From: Prevotella vespertina
GTDB lineage: Bacteria > Bacteroidota > Bacteroidia > Bacteroidales > Bacteroidaceae
Assembly (NCBI RefSeq): GCF_009728485.1
Contig: NZ_VVIQ01000010.1
Span: forward strand, 1-64,000
DNA: 64,000 nucleotides
Direction: 5' to 3'
Shown: positions 25,201 to 33,364 of the stretch, piece after piece
Position numbering within the stretch: position 1 is the stretch's first letter
How the letters are laid out: the number at the start of each line of letters is the position of its first letter
Position numbers and translations under genes: made by a program
Notes under the pieces: generated by a model
The model's input: the letters and a program-made list of their open reading frames with translations, nothing else
Told to the model about the DNA's origin: nothing
Database searches by the model: none

Positions 25201-27906
25201 GAGTCTATCACGGAAAGTGGTCCATGAGAGATTCAAATTTTTATCATCGAGCCGACGATTAATCGTTTGAGAAAAACTAAGGAATTGACCATCTACATAG
25301 TAAGCATAACAAATGGTCATACCATCTCCATATTCTGGACGATAATTAAATGTGCGACTGACGATGGTATCGCTCAATTCTAAGGTTCCATTTTCTAATG
25401 TTTTTTCAGGGGTAAAGATGGAATAAAGCACGTGGATATTTCTCTTGCTCGTGCCGACATAAACTTTTACAGAAGAATTATCACCTTCTCCAAAATCAGA
25501 GCCTGTGGCATAGAACCACCCATTCATCTCTTCACACGGACGCTTATCATTTTCATCGAAGAGAATGAACGAATAACGAGCCGTATCACCTTCACAAGTC
25601 GCTATGAGCTCATTCCGACCTTTCTTTACATTTGCAGGCAAAGGTAGGGTGATAACACCGACAGAATGATTATCAGATTTGTCCGAAGGTTTCAATGTAT
25701 ATGTATCACTGGTCTCACAAGATTGAACATCACTTTCATAGCCTTTCAACCAATACTTAACTCGACCTTTCTGTAATACTCCACACCTATTTGTAAGCAA
25801 GAAACAGAGTTGGGGCAAGTGATGAAGTTCTACTCGATAATCGCCATCTGATTGAATCGTTAGATGAGCCCGTTTGTCATCGGCATAGACGGTATAATTA
25901 AACGTCTGTTGTTCACCTGTACCATCAGTAAGCGTACCATTGATTGAGAAGAAATTACGTGACACACCTGACCTTACCGAACTATCGAGTTTCATTGGAA
26001 TCAAGAATTGCCCTCTGTTATCAGTAAAGAGTGTATCTGGCTTTGTATTAGATAGATAGGTTCTGTTTACAATCACCCTCGCACGTCTTACAGGTTCGCC
26101 CATCAGGTTTTGCGCCTTACCTTCTAGCGTGATACTATCGCCTAAAGCATAGCGCATTGTTGGTTTGGAAATCTCAATGGTGAATGTGGGGCGTTTGTAT
26201 TCTTCCACACGGAAGTAAGCCACATTCCACCCTACTCCTATCGTATAAGCGCCATTGAGCGTTTTATTAGGTAAGGTGAAAGAGGTGTGTGCCGTGCCAT
26301 AATCATCCGTAAAAATACTGACAGAATCGAGAATTTCTCCTTGTGGATTACGCAAGTATAGTTTTGTAAGTGCATTACTCCAAGCCTTTGTTTTTGTATG
26401 ATTTATTTGATGACGAATAACCCCCACGTGGACAATCTGACCAGGACGATAGACTCCTCTGTCAAGAAAAATATTCATGCGTGTGGTATCTGCTTTGTCA
26501 AGATCATAATCACTCAATCGGTCCACATCAATGGGAGGAAGGTGAGATCCTTCTGGCGTAATAACATATAAGGAGGTGGAATCTTCATAATCATAGAGAC
26601 GTAATTCGCCCTGACCATTTACGGCTATCGGTTTCCCCTTATCCAACTGGATAGAAGCATTGTGAATGGGCTGATTGTCTTTTGCCCGCACGATTGCCAA
26701 ACGAAGTGTATCACCAGCTTGTGGAAGGCTCATCAATCGAATGTCACTAACGAAGAACATTGTTCGCTCACCTATCGTCTTAGGATCAGTCTTCAATTCA
26801 AGAAGATACATACCAGCCTTGAGTTTTGGTAATTTAATTTCGTCTCGATACTGACGTAAACGATTGGTATTTGTCAAATTATATGTTTGTGAAAAGCATT
26901 TCCTACTATGCATCGTTTCATGCTCCACCATATCGTCTATATCATTGTCTTCCCAATTAAGATTCTTCTCTTTAACTTTTCGTACAATTACCTTTACATT
27001 GTTAACATTCTTATACGCCAACGTAAGCGTTCTCTCTTCATCAGTAGACCAAAGAGAACGCTCTTGGGCAAGAGATAGAGAGGAACGTGTCATATCAGAT
27101 ACCATTTGACGAAGAATATTGACACGAGGATAAGAAGTCCACTGACGAATGGCTCGCTCGGCATTAGCCAGTAAAACACTATCATTCACAAGTCCGTATT
27201 CTCGCTGGAGCTGACAATAGAGGATTGACGCCTCAGCCCCCTCCTTAATATCATGATAAGCTTGTGCAAGAGAATCTAACTGGTGAAGATAATTTGACTT
27301 TAAAAGACTGGCTTTATCCGTTGGTGCATTTTGTTTTAACATCTCTAGGGATGTAAAGAAGGTGGCTGGTCGATTACCTACACGCGAATAATAAGAATTG
27401 AGCGTGGAGAAATCACCCAAAGTATAGCCTATTATATGCAAGAGATCATAATGAAAATACTTGTCAATCGTATTCCCCTTTGTTTTCACACGTGTGTGCG
27501 CCAAGAGTTCGGGATGAGCCAAAGCAAGTTGAGCATACGCTTGTCCATCAGGACTATCACTTTGCCCCAATGCACAAAGTAATGTACTATAAATGGAGGA
27601 GAGCACAGGCTCATTCCTACGCACAAGTGCTTCACGTTTTTTCAATCGTTCGGCATAAGGCAAGAGACTATCTGGAGCCCAATTCATCGTCACCATACGG
27701 CGTTCAACGCCAGCATTCAGAAGGATGTCATATCGTTTTTCGTGTTCAGCTTTTAGCATTAAATCGTCATACACTCGTATTGCATCCTGTGGTTTACTTT
27801 GTGCAATACTTTGCGCATTATTCCACATTTGTTCAATCTTCTGTGCTCTTAGACCGAGAGAAGAGAACATCAAAAGGGGTATCAATAAGCTTATAATCCT
27901 TCTCAT
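22240..27906 (-). CDS. Alpha-2-macroglobulin-like protein with embedded SusC-like segment
   Basis: 1,888 residues. The signal peptide ends near LRAQ (about 22). A helical N-terminal region is followed by macroglobulin MG domains (DRGVYRPGQIVHVGVIRH at about 477), an alpha-2-macroglobulin core, and a helical thioester-type domain (about 1350-1650). Residues ~987-1096 hold a carboxypeptidase-regulatory-like domain (VEGKVVGEDGEPIIGATV) continuing into EVVVRGYSSVKKESLTGSV, which reads like the N-terminus of a SusC receptor. At the usual thioester site (CxEQ) the sequence is HPVDGCAICQAM, so the thioester is probably lost. Bacterial homologues are periplasmic protease traps. The last ~18 residues are encoded by a C-rich repeat. 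Confidence 0.85.
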   Translation of the reverse strand: MRRIISLLIPLLMFSSLGLRAQKIEQMWNNAQSIAQSKPQDAIRVYDDLMLKAEHEKRYDILLNAGVERRMVTMNWAPDSLLPYAERLKKREALVRRNEPVLSSIYSTLLCALGQSDSPDGQAYAQLALAHPELLAHTRVKTKGNTIDKYFHYDLLHIIGYTLGDFSTLNSYYSRVGNRPATFFTSLEMLKQNAPTDKASLLKSNYLHQLDSLAQAYHDIKEGAEASILYCQLQREYGLVNDSVLLANAERAIRQWTSYPRVNILRQMVSDMTRSSLSLAQERSLWSTDEERTLTLAYKNVNNVKVIVRKVKEKNLNWEDNDIDDMVEHETMHSRKCFSQTYNLTNTNRLRQYRDEIKLPKLKAGMYLLELKTDPKTIGERTMFFVSDIRLMSLPQAGDTLRLAIVRAKDNQPIHNASIQLDKGKPIAVNGQGELRLYDYEDSTSLYVITPEGSHLPPIDVDRLSDYDLDKADTTRMNIFLDRGVYRPGQIVHVGVIRHQINHTKTKAWSNALTKLYLRNPQGEILDSVSIFTDDYGTAHTSFTLPNKTLNGAYTIGVGWNVAYFRVEEYKRPTFTIEISKPTMRYALGDSITLEGKAQNLMGEPVRRARVIVNRTYLSNTKPDTLFTDNRGQFLIPMKLDSSVRSGVSRNFFSINGTLTDGTGEQQTFNYTVYADDKRAHLTIQSDGDYRVELHHLPQLCFLLTNRCGVLQKGRVKYWLKGYESDVQSCETSDTYTLKPSDKSDNHSVGVITLPLPANVKKGRNELIATCEGDTARYSFILFDENDKRPCEEMNGWFYATGSDFGEGDNSSVKVYVGTSKRNIHVLYSIFTPEKTLENGTLELSDTIVSRTFNYRPEYGDGMTICYAYYVDGQFLSFSQTINRRLDDKNLNLSWTTFRDRLVPGDKETWTLKVSTPDGHPVRAQLMATLYDRALDRIAENQWKFSLGDRLTEVRAEWLGMDKLLSYYMSIYSHSPSITYNYPSLDMGLAGGAKIIVEGKVVGEDGEPIIGATVMSCERNGLGTVTDIDGHYRLKVHYGETLQFSYIGMQSVVRKVYGSRLDMTMKENSDQLQEVVVRGYSSVKKESLTGSVTIVKNIPSLYGSRAPIYPIYIPEEKTSPTLTLSPEELQHLTNLPIRKNFTELAFFYPNLMSDTEGDVTLNFTLPESVTSWQFMGLAHTQDMKYGLIRSSILARKHLMVQTNLPRFIRIGDKASMSAKIFNVSDKNIDGKATLILLNAENEKVIYSETQAFQLKSDSTQVVSFSYTPAMNNTPSLLVCKVIVTDGKMSDGEQHYLPVLDNKELITQAIPFTLVGNEKLTFHPHQLFPTNSEHKGIYPCLRVEYTKHPETMIIDALHAYTHPVDGCAICQAMAYYTTRLGHELAKAHPNLFEVRDSVERKHLTSNLEKNEELKSLSLQETPWTLTAKKETEQKLALVDFLNESKMSEYEKDLTERLRELQQSDGSWAWFKGMSGNRWVTETVMELLVRLNAMIGHQRAIDEMMEKGFHYLAQGKTDLEELYLRALDGRGGKETLTKYGKELIRSLKKNVSTYDIYSLAQSAILLYHYGEQKEARQLVETLKQYTVYDQLKGRYYDSQRAGYSWLDYKIPSHVSALEALQMITPEDRLTIAQMKQWLLQEKRTQYWLTTINSANAIYAFLNGKSLTDAPTFRDTEAHIFSADKLKGIRDISLSGEGRLWLNDKYNGTELTSDSQSVSPTHISFGALYFQSIQSVKDIKAPKGELQVKREIIPLQAGALQVGSHVKVRITLTSTRDLDFVQIIDNRAACMEPVDKTSGYRYGRDCSYYLDVKDNCTNLFIGMLPKGVHVIEQEYYLDRSGTYTTGTITAQCAYAPEFISTEKGLQFSVLSPSHTPLQARGRRGNPSTGTR

Positions 27907-27955
27907 CTTATGGTTATTTGAGTAAATAAAATTTCAATATTGGAATACGAAAAAA

Positions 27956-28016
27956 GAATGACGTTTTTAGACAGAATGACGTTTTTAGACAAAATGACGT
28001 TTTTAGACAGAATGAC
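27956..28016. repeat. 18-bp tandem repeat
   Basis: GAATGACGTTTTTAGACA occurs three times (27956, 27974, 27992), followed by a partial fourth unit. It lies just upstream of the alpha-2-macroglobulin gene. Confidence 0.8.
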
Positions 28017-28062
28017 AAAAGAACATATTTTGAATGACATATTTTGAAACACAAAACTTGGA

Positions 28063-28172
28063 GCATTGAACTTTAAAGGTCAATGATTCAAAACGCAAAA
28101 GTAATTGATACAATGCTCAAAGATCAATGATACAATACCTAAAAAGCAATGACACAATGCTTTAAAAGCAAT
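28063..28172. repeat. 22-bp-period array (GATACAATGCTCAAAGATCAAT type)
   Basis: Five units of exactly 22 bp start at 28063, 28085, 28107, 28129 and 28151. A degenerate sixth follows. The middle three share GAyACAATrC and end in CAAT. Confidence 0.75.
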
Positions 28173-28211
28173 GTTCCAAGTTCAATGCTTAAAAGGTCAA
28201 AGCTCAATGGT

Positions 28212-28598
28212 CTATTGCTCGTATTTCAATAGATATGCGATGTTAGCCTTCTCAAACTTATTCAATTCTCGTGGACTAACCTCATTCTTCGTTGGTCGAT
28301 ACCATGATTGAGAAAGGAAATATCTACGAAGACGAGCGTCTTGGAATCGACGACCATGACGCGCATAAATAGAGTTCTTCAAAACTCTTATCTGACCACG
28401 ATCAAGATATGCGATGTCGTCATAAGTAACATAACGTAAAGACAAGTAATCGTATTGCGTTCCCCAAACAACACCTGGTTGATAATTACGATAGGTTGTT
28501 GTGCGTCTTGGAATAGATGGTATCTGAGCCATTGCGCTTAATGATAACAAACAGAAGGATACCATGAAGAATACTTTTTTAAATAATTTTGCTTTCAT
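28212..28598 (-). CDS. YARHG-domain secreted protein
   Basis: 128 residues. A signal peptide (FFMVSFCLLSLSAMA/Q, cleavage near 25) is followed by a Pro/Arg-rich linker. The C-terminal ~75 residues form a YARHG domain: LRVLKNSIYARHGRRF-like text (RVLKNSIYARHGRRFQDARL), then SWYRPTKNEVSP and LNKFEKANIAYLLKYE. The domain is extracellular or envelope-located in many bacteria, with an unknown role. A -7 box lies at 28624-28631. It is monocistronic by spacing. Confidence 0.88.
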   Translation of the reverse strand: MKAKLFKKVFFMVSFCLLSLSAMAQIPSIPRRTTTYRNYQPGVVWGTQYDYLSLRYVTYDDIAYLDRGQIRVLKNSIYARHGRRFQDARLRRYFLSQSWYRPTKNEVSPRELNKFEKANIAYLLKYEQ

Positions 28599-28623
28599 AA
28601 TTACGTTTATTTTGATGACTGCA

Positions 28624-28631
28624 CAAATATA
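28624..28631 (-). promoter_or_regulatory. -7 box TATATTTG of the YARHG gene
   Basis: Minus-strand consensus about 26 bp before the ATG. Confidence 0.5.
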
Positions 28632-28651
28632 AATATTTTATTTGAAAATAA

Positions 28652-28720
28652 CAAGTAAACGAGTGAATAAGTAAACGAGTAGACAAGTGAGCGAGTTAAC
28701 AAGTCGAATACTTGCTTACT
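28652..28720. repeat. Octamer repeat (RACAAGTK)n
   Basis: AACAAGTA AACGAGTG AATAAGTA AACGAGTA GACAAGTG AGCGAGTT AACAAGTC, then the inverted words TACTTGCT TACTTGCA. It lies between divergent genes. Confidence 0.8.
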
Positions 28721-28734
28721 TGCATTATTAATCG

Positions 28735-28742
28735 TATCTTTG
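28735..28742 (+). promoter_or_regulatory. -7 box TATCTTTG of the M3 peptidase gene
   Basis: Consensus element 30 bp before the ATG at 28772. The adjacent octamer repeat occupies the -33 region, where TACTTGC words supply TTG. Confidence 0.6.
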
Positions 28743-28771
28743 CGGATATAAACACCTAACACCTATGTAAA

Positions 28772-31018
28772 ATGAAACAGAACTTAAAGAATGTGATGAT
28801 TGCCGTAGGGCTTGTTTGTACGGCTCTTACAGGGCAAGCACAAACGTCGAAGGCGCATAGTGCACAGATTGTTAGTAATTCACTTATGAAACAGAGTACA
28901 TTACCTTTCAATGCCCCTGATTTCAGTAAAATCAAGGGGAATGATTATCTCCCAGCTATTCGCACGGCGATTGATGAACAGAGGGCTGAGATAAAAAAAA
29001 TTACAGATAATAAGCAAAAGCCAACCTTCACTAACACCATATTGGCTTATGAACGGAGTGGAAAGAACCTAGAGCGTATATCAAATATTTTCTATGCATT
29101 GGTGTCAGCTGATAAGACACCCGAAATAGAAAAAGCGCAAGGAACTATCGTTCCATTGATGACCGACTTTGAGAATGAGATTAAATTTAATCAGAAGTTC
29201 TTTCAACGTGTGAAATATGTTTACGACCATGAGTACACAAAGCTCACGGGAGAAGACAAGAAACTACTGGAAGTGGTTTATAAAAATTTTACTCATGCCG
29301 GGGCTTTACTTCCAAAAGAGAAGATGGCTCGTATACAGGACATTAATAAAGAGTTAGCCACACTCCAACAAGAGTTTGGTGATATGTTACCCAAGGCAGG
29401 AAACGAGGGCACTGTATGGGTTAACGATATCAAAGAACTATCAGGATTGAGCGAGGCTGATATTGCCCAATGCAAGAAGGATGCAGAGAGTCGTGGTGGA
29501 AAAGCGCCTTATTGTATTGTAATTACAAATACCACCCAACAACCAATCCTTGCTAGTCTTGATAATCGTAATCTGCGTGAGCGTGTTTATAATGCGTCTA
29601 TCCATCGCACGGATGGCACAGGGGCTTACAACACCTTCCCTATCATTGTAAAGATTGCTCGCTTGCGTGCAGAGAAGGCTCAACTAATGGGTTATAAGAA
29701 TTATGCGTCTTATTCGTTGGAGAATACGATGGCGAAAAATACAGACAATGTATATGCTTTTCTCCGTCAGATGATTGAGGCTTATCAACCAAAGTCAGAG
29801 GCGCAAACAAAGGCGATTGAAGAGTATATGAATAAACAAGTGAACAAGTTGACAGGTGAGCAAGTAGACAAGTTGACAAGTGAGCAAGTAAACAAGTCAA
29901 CAAGTGGACAAGTTAATGCAAGTAACTCGTCAACTATAAAACCTATCAACTCGTCAACTTCTCTCCAACCTTATGATCGCTTCTATTATTCGGCAAAGAT
30001 GAAGAAGGATCAGTATAGCTTTTCAGATGATGACGTGAAGCCTTACTTCAACCTTGATTCAGTCCTTGTGAATGGTATCTTCTATGCCGCTCATCGTGTC
30101 TATGGTCTTAGCTTCCGTGAGCGCAAAGATATCCCTACTTATAACAAGGATATGAAAGTTTTTGACGTGCTTGATGCTGATGGTAAGCAATTAGCTTTAT
30201 TCTATTGCGATTACTTCCGTCGTCCAACAAAACGAGGTGGTGCATGGATGAGTGCTTTCCTCAAACAAAGTTCAGATAGAAATCAAAAACCATTAATATA
30301 TAATGTATGTAACTTTGCCAAAGCACCTGAGGGTCAACCAACGCTTTTAACGTGGGATGAGACTCAAACAATGTTCCACGAATTTGGACACGCTTTGCAT
30401 GGTATGCTTTCTAATTGTAAATATAATACATTGAGTGGTACTGCCGTGTCACGTGATTTCGTTGAAATGCCATCACAATTCAATGAGTCGTTCGCCAGCA
30501 TTCCAGAAGTATTCAATCACTATGCACGTCATTACAAAACCAACGAACCAATGCCTGATGCTTTGCGTGAGAAGATGCTCGGTTCACTCAATTTCCTTTC
30601 AGCTTATTCGTTGGGTGAAAATCTTACAGCTACTTGCTTAGACATGGCGTGGCATTGCCTCTCACCTTCTGAAGTGCCGACGGCTCAAGAAGCGCCAGAA
30701 TTTGAAAAGAAGGTATTGTCAGAAATTGGTCTACTGAACAATCAAATTCCACCACGCTATTCCACTTCTTACTTCAACCATATCTGGGGTGGAGGCTATG
30801 CGGCTGGTTATTATAGCTATCTATGGAGTGAGGTATTAGCAGTAAATATTGCTGACTATTTTGCGGAACATGGAGCATTGACACGCAAGGTGGGTGATGA
30901 CTTCCGACAGAAGATTCTCTCACGTGGAAACACTCGAGATCTAATGACAATCTTCTCCGATTTCACAGGTCTGAAAGCACCTAACACAAAGGCTTTATTG
31001 AAGGCAAGGGGGATGTAA
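28772..31018 (+). CDS. M3 family oligopeptidase (Dcp/PrlC-like) with repeat insert
   Basis: 748 residues. A signal peptide (ending GQAQ, about residue 24) is followed by the M3 helical fold. The zinc site is FHEFGHALHGML at about residue 533, with the downstream E-containing helix (FVEMPSQFNESFASIPEV). Such enzymes trim peptides, and the signal suggests periplasmic action as a peptidyl-dipeptidase. Residues ~354-397 are encoded by octamer repeats and give an 8-residue periodic peptide (QVNKLTGE QVDKLTSE QVNKSTSG). The family normally has no such insert at this point, between IEEYM and YDRFYY. Catalytic residues are intact. Confidence 0.9.
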   Translation: MKQNLKNVMIAVGLVCTALTGQAQTSKAHSAQIVSNSLMKQSTLPFNAPDFSKIKGNDYLPAIRTAIDEQRAEIKKITDNKQKPTFTNTILAYERSGKNLERISNIFYALVSADKTPEIEKAQGTIVPLMTDFENEIKFNQKFFQRVKYVYDHEYTKLTGEDKKLLEVVYKNFTHAGALLPKEKMARIQDINKELATLQQEFGDMLPKAGNEGTVWVNDIKELSGLSEADIAQCKKDAESRGGKAPYCIVITNTTQQPILASLDNRNLRERVYNASIHRTDGTGAYNTFPIIVKIARLRAEKAQLMGYKNYASYSLENTMAKNTDNVYAFLRQMIEAYQPKSEAQTKAIEEYMNKQVNKLTGEQVDKLTSEQVNKSTSGQVNASNSSTIKPINSSTSLQPYDRFYYSAKMKKDQYSFSDDDVKPYFNLDSVLVNGIFYAAHRVYGLSFRERKDIPTYNKDMKVFDVLDADGKQLALFYCDYFRRPTKRGGAWMSAFLKQSSDRNQKPLIYNVCNFAKAPEGQPTLLTWDETQTMFHEFGHALHGMLSNCKYNTLSGTAVSRDFVEMPSQFNESFASIPEVFNHYARHYKTNEPMPDALREKMLGSLNFLSAYSLGENLTATCLDMAWHCLSPSEVPTAQEAPEFEKKVLSEIGLLNNQIPPRYSTSYFNHIWGGGYAAGYYSYLWSEVLAVNIADYFAEHGALTRKVGDDFRQKILSRGNTRDLMTIFSDFTGLKAPNTKALLKARGM
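29832..29962 (+). repeat. Octamer repeat in frame in the M3 peptidase gene
   Basis: About ten units of AACAAGTG/GACAAGTT type run without a frame break, followed by the inverted words AACTCGTC. Three octamers equal eight codons, which explains the 8-residue peptide period. Confidence 0.85.
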
Positions 31019-31119
31019 AAGTCTCCCTCAACCGCCTCCATCAGTAATGCTGTGTTATCGAAGTCGATATGCGTCGCAAATGCGTGGGATTGAGCATGAA
31101 GAATATTAAACAATAGAAT

Positions 31120-31617
31120 ATGAATCAGACAAAGAAAATCCTTGCCTACTTAGGTTGTATCGCGTTTACCATCTTAGGCGTATGGCTTCTTACCATAGAT
31201 GACACCACAACAATGTATTCCCTTTGGAAACTAAGAGTTGCTGGCATCCTCTCCATCATCTTCTTTGGTGGTGTCGGTTTGTTTATGGCTTATAAAAAGG
31301 TAAAACTTCTCATAAACCATAAGAAAGAAATAGAATTTACAGATAGAGGTCTATCTATCTGGGGAGCTGAGGAAATATTATGGAATGAGATAGCCGACTT
31401 CTCCCTAATACGTTTTAAAGGTAACAGGTTGATAACCATTCAGATGAAAGACCCTGAAAAGGTTATCACAAACGAATCTTCATGGATAAAACGCAAGACT
31501 ATGGAGTATAACCTCAAGACTATCAACGCCCTTTACTCCTTTCCTGCCTATATGATGGATGGGCGAGCTGAAGAAGTACTTGCATTGTGCAAACAGAAGT
31601 TGGCAAAACATAATTAA
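31120..31617 (+). CDS. STM3941-like small membrane protein
   Basis: 165 residues. Two membrane helices lie at about residues 9-27 and 41-60 (ILAYLGCIAFTILGVWLL; VAGILSIIFFGGVGLFM). A cytoplasmic PH-like beta domain follows (EIEFTDRGLSIWGAEEILWNEIADFSL). This fits the STM3941 family, whose role is unknown. It follows the M3 gene by about 100 bp on the same strand, without a clear promoter. Family assignment is by remembered pattern. Confidence 0.65.
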   Translation: MNQTKKILAYLGCIAFTILGVWLLTIDDTTTMYSLWKLRVAGILSIIFFGGVGLFMAYKKVKLLINHKKEIEFTDRGLSIWGAEEILWNEIADFSLIRFKGNRLITIQMKDPEKVITNESSWIKRKTMEYNLKTINALYSFPAYMMDGRAEEVLALCKQKLAKHN

Positions 31618-31737
31618 TACCCACCTCCTACTCCTCCCGAAGGGAGGAGGGGTGATTACTCCTATCTGCTAAAAGACAATATCCACTTCACTATTCAAGC
31701 CCTCCTCCCTTCGGGAGGAGCTGGAGGTGGGTATTAG
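31617..31737. repeat. C-rich paired hairpin element, type C
   Basis: The left arm TACCCACCTCCTACTCCTCC and right arm GGAGCTGGAGGTGGGTATTA enclose hairpins CTCCTCCC-GAAG-GGAGGAG. Right-arm copies recur at 32486-32522 and 33592-33627. Confidence 0.8.
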
Positions 31738-31780
31738 AGGGGAATACTCTCTTATCCCTTTAATATAATCAATAAATCTT

Positions 31781-32398
31781 ATGGGAATGCTTTTTGTTCT
31801 TATTTTATGGGCAATCGTTCTTATAGTCCTATCTCTCATATTAGGACTGATAACGTTACCTTTCTCTTACTTCCTTTGCAAAAGGCAAAGGAAGAGGAAG
31901 ATGGTTCTATCATTCCTCACACCAGGAGTATTTATTGGGGTATACGCTGTAAGTAGTTTTGTGTGTATGATTATCATTGCTATCATTCTTGGTTCTGACA
32001 TTGGTATCGGTGATAGTTGGTCTATCCCACTAAAGAATGGTTATGAACTTACCTCAGTTGATACGCCCGAATATGCTAACATCAATCGCAGAAACGATCC
32101 GTTGCAAGAAAACCTTATTGATGGGATTACACATATACAAGTGGTTGGAGACTCTGTCATAGGAAAAGGGGCTGATGGAAACTACTTCATCTTCAACCTA
32201 CAAAATGGTGACAAGGAAGACAACCTAAGCTATCAAAATCTCACAATAAAAATGAAATCAAGACCCATTACACTCGTTAATAATAATACCTACTATTGGG
32301 AACAACGCAAAGTACCCTATATAATTGCGGGCATCTTTTGCCTTCTTATAACCATTTTAGCAATAAAAACTCTTTGGCGAATAGGTCTAATTTACTAA
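31781..32398 (+). CDS. Predicted membrane protein, unknown
   Basis: 205 residues. Two N-terminal membrane helices (LFVLILWAIVLIVLSLILGL; VFIGVYAVSSFVCMIIIAIIL) are separated by a basic loop. A beta-rich soluble middle follows (ELTSVDTPEYANINRR ... VVGDSVIGKGADGNYF). The last helix is IIAGIFCLLITILAI. No family is recognised. It is flanked on both sides by type C hairpin elements. Its neighbours are also small membrane proteins, so the three may form one accessory group. Confidence 0.65.
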   Translation: MGMLFVLILWAIVLIVLSLILGLITLPFSYFLCKRQRKRKMVLSFLTPGVFIGVYAVSSFVCMIIIAIILGSDIGIGDSWSIPLKNGYELTSVDTPEYANINRRNDPLQENLIDGITHIQVVGDSVIGKGADGNYFIFNLQNGDKEDNLSYQNLTIKMKSRPITLVNNNTYYWEQRKVPYIIAGIFCLLITILAIKTLWRIGLIY

Positions 32399-32485
32399 GC
32401 TTTTATTTCATATATGTAACTTACCATTATTCCAACCCAAACCCTAAGACACATCAAAAAAACTACACAAAATGTATCTATCTAG

Positions 32486-32522
32486 CCCTCCTCCCTTCGG
32501 GAGGAGCTGGAGGTGGGTATTA
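32486..32522. repeat. Type C hairpin, single arm
   Basis: AGCCCTCCTCCCTTCGGGAG is followed by GAGCTGGAGGTGGGTATTAG, identical to 31700-31737. Confidence 0.8.
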
Positions 32523-32558
32523 GATCCTTATCATTCACTACATCTAAATCAAAAGAAT

Positions 32559-32822
32559 ATGAGCGACAATCTCTTACTTTATATCAGCTCTATTATCTGC
32601 GCACTCCTCACTATCTATCAGATATTCAATCGCCAGAAAAGAGCAGGTATCTTATCAGCTATTGTATTATTAGGTTACTCCCTCCCACTCTATTACCTCT
32701 TCTTCTTTCGTTCAGAACATGGGGCAGGTCTCACATGGTGGTTTTATCTCCTTGTGCTAAACCTCATATACATCCTCTCAACAGCGATACACCTCATTTT
32801 TAAGCGTATCAAAGGAAGATAA
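32559..32822 (+). CDS. Small three-helix membrane protein
   Basis: 87 residues from the ATG at 32559. The frame is open further left, but that part reads through a hairpin repeat. Three hydrophobic helices (LLLYISSIICALLTIYQIF; ILSAIVLLGYSLPLYYLFFF; WWFYLLVLNLIYILSTAI) fill the protein, and the tail is basic (FKRIKGR). No family is recognised. It converges on the toxin gene, which ends 23 bp away. Confidence 0.6.
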   Translation: MSDNLLLYISSIICALLTIYQIFNRQKRAGILSAIVLLGYSLPLYYLFFFRSEHGAGLTWWFYLLVLNLIYILSTAIHLIFKRIKGR

Positions 32823-32845
32823 ACTAAAATACAATATAAGGTTAT

Positions 32846-33121
32846 TTATCCAAACAAATCTGAATGAGTACCAGTGTCAATCAGCTGTAAGATTAGTTTA
32901 TCATCGTCTTGAAACCATATCAATAACCAATCAGATTGTAAGTGACATTCCCAAAGCCCACGATACTTCCCCGATAACTTATGAGGTTTATAGTTTTGAG
33001 GGAGGCTACCTTTCTCTACTAATATACGAAGAGCTGCCTCAAACACATGAGAATCCAATCCTCTTTTAAGACATTTTTTAAAAGAGCGTTTAAAGCTATT
33101 TGTATATTCAATTTCGTACAT
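32846..33121 (-). CDS. YafQ-family toxin (RelE/ParE superfamily mRNA interferase)
   Basis: 91 residues, the usual size. Family marks are YTNSFKRSFKKCLKRG at the start, PHKLSGKYRGLWECHL in the middle, and WLLIWFQDDDKLILQLIDTGTHSDLF at the end. The terminal His-x-x-x-F region contains the residue that acts as catalytic His in YafQ. YafQ toxins cut ribosome-bound mRNA. The toxin follows the antitoxin by 8 bp, in the usual antitoxin-first order. Confidence 0.88.
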   Translation of the reverse strand: MYEIEYTNSFKRSFKKCLKRGLDSHVFEAALRILVEKGSLPQNYKPHKLSGKYRGLWECHLQSDWLLIWFQDDDKLILQLIDTGTHSDLFG

Positions 33122-33129
33122 ATAGCTTA

Positions 33130-33357
33130 CTATCTCATCAATTGAGACATAAGTTCATCAACATCTTTAGCATGATGAAGATGTCCAGCCTTGAGATCTT
33201 CGATACTCTTATCAAGCCCATTCATTTCCTCTCGTTCAAAAGACCAACCCATTCGTTGAGCAAGTTCTTTTAGAAACCTAAGGTCAGAACTATTGGGAAG
33301 TCGAAGCCTTACAACCTCTGGATGTATTACAGACGTATTCATATCTAATTTATCCAT
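33130..33357 (-). CDS. Antitoxin partner of the YafQ-like toxin
   Basis: 75 residues from the ATG at 33357 (MDKLDMNTSV). A second ATG at 33342 would also serve and gives a more normal distance from the promoter. The middle (SSDLRFLKELAQRMGWSFERE) and the toxin-binding-like tail (HHAKDVDELMSQL) resemble small Bacteroidota antitoxins without a clear RelB/DinJ DNA-binding motif. The call rests mainly on its place upstream of the toxin. The promoter (33365-33396) ends almost at the first ATG. Confidence 0.72.
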   Translation of the reverse strand: MDKLDMNTSVIHPEVVRLRLPNSSDLRFLKELAQRMGWSFEREEMNGLDKSIEDLKAGHLHHAKDVDELMSQLMR

Positions 33358-33364
33358 TACGTGA

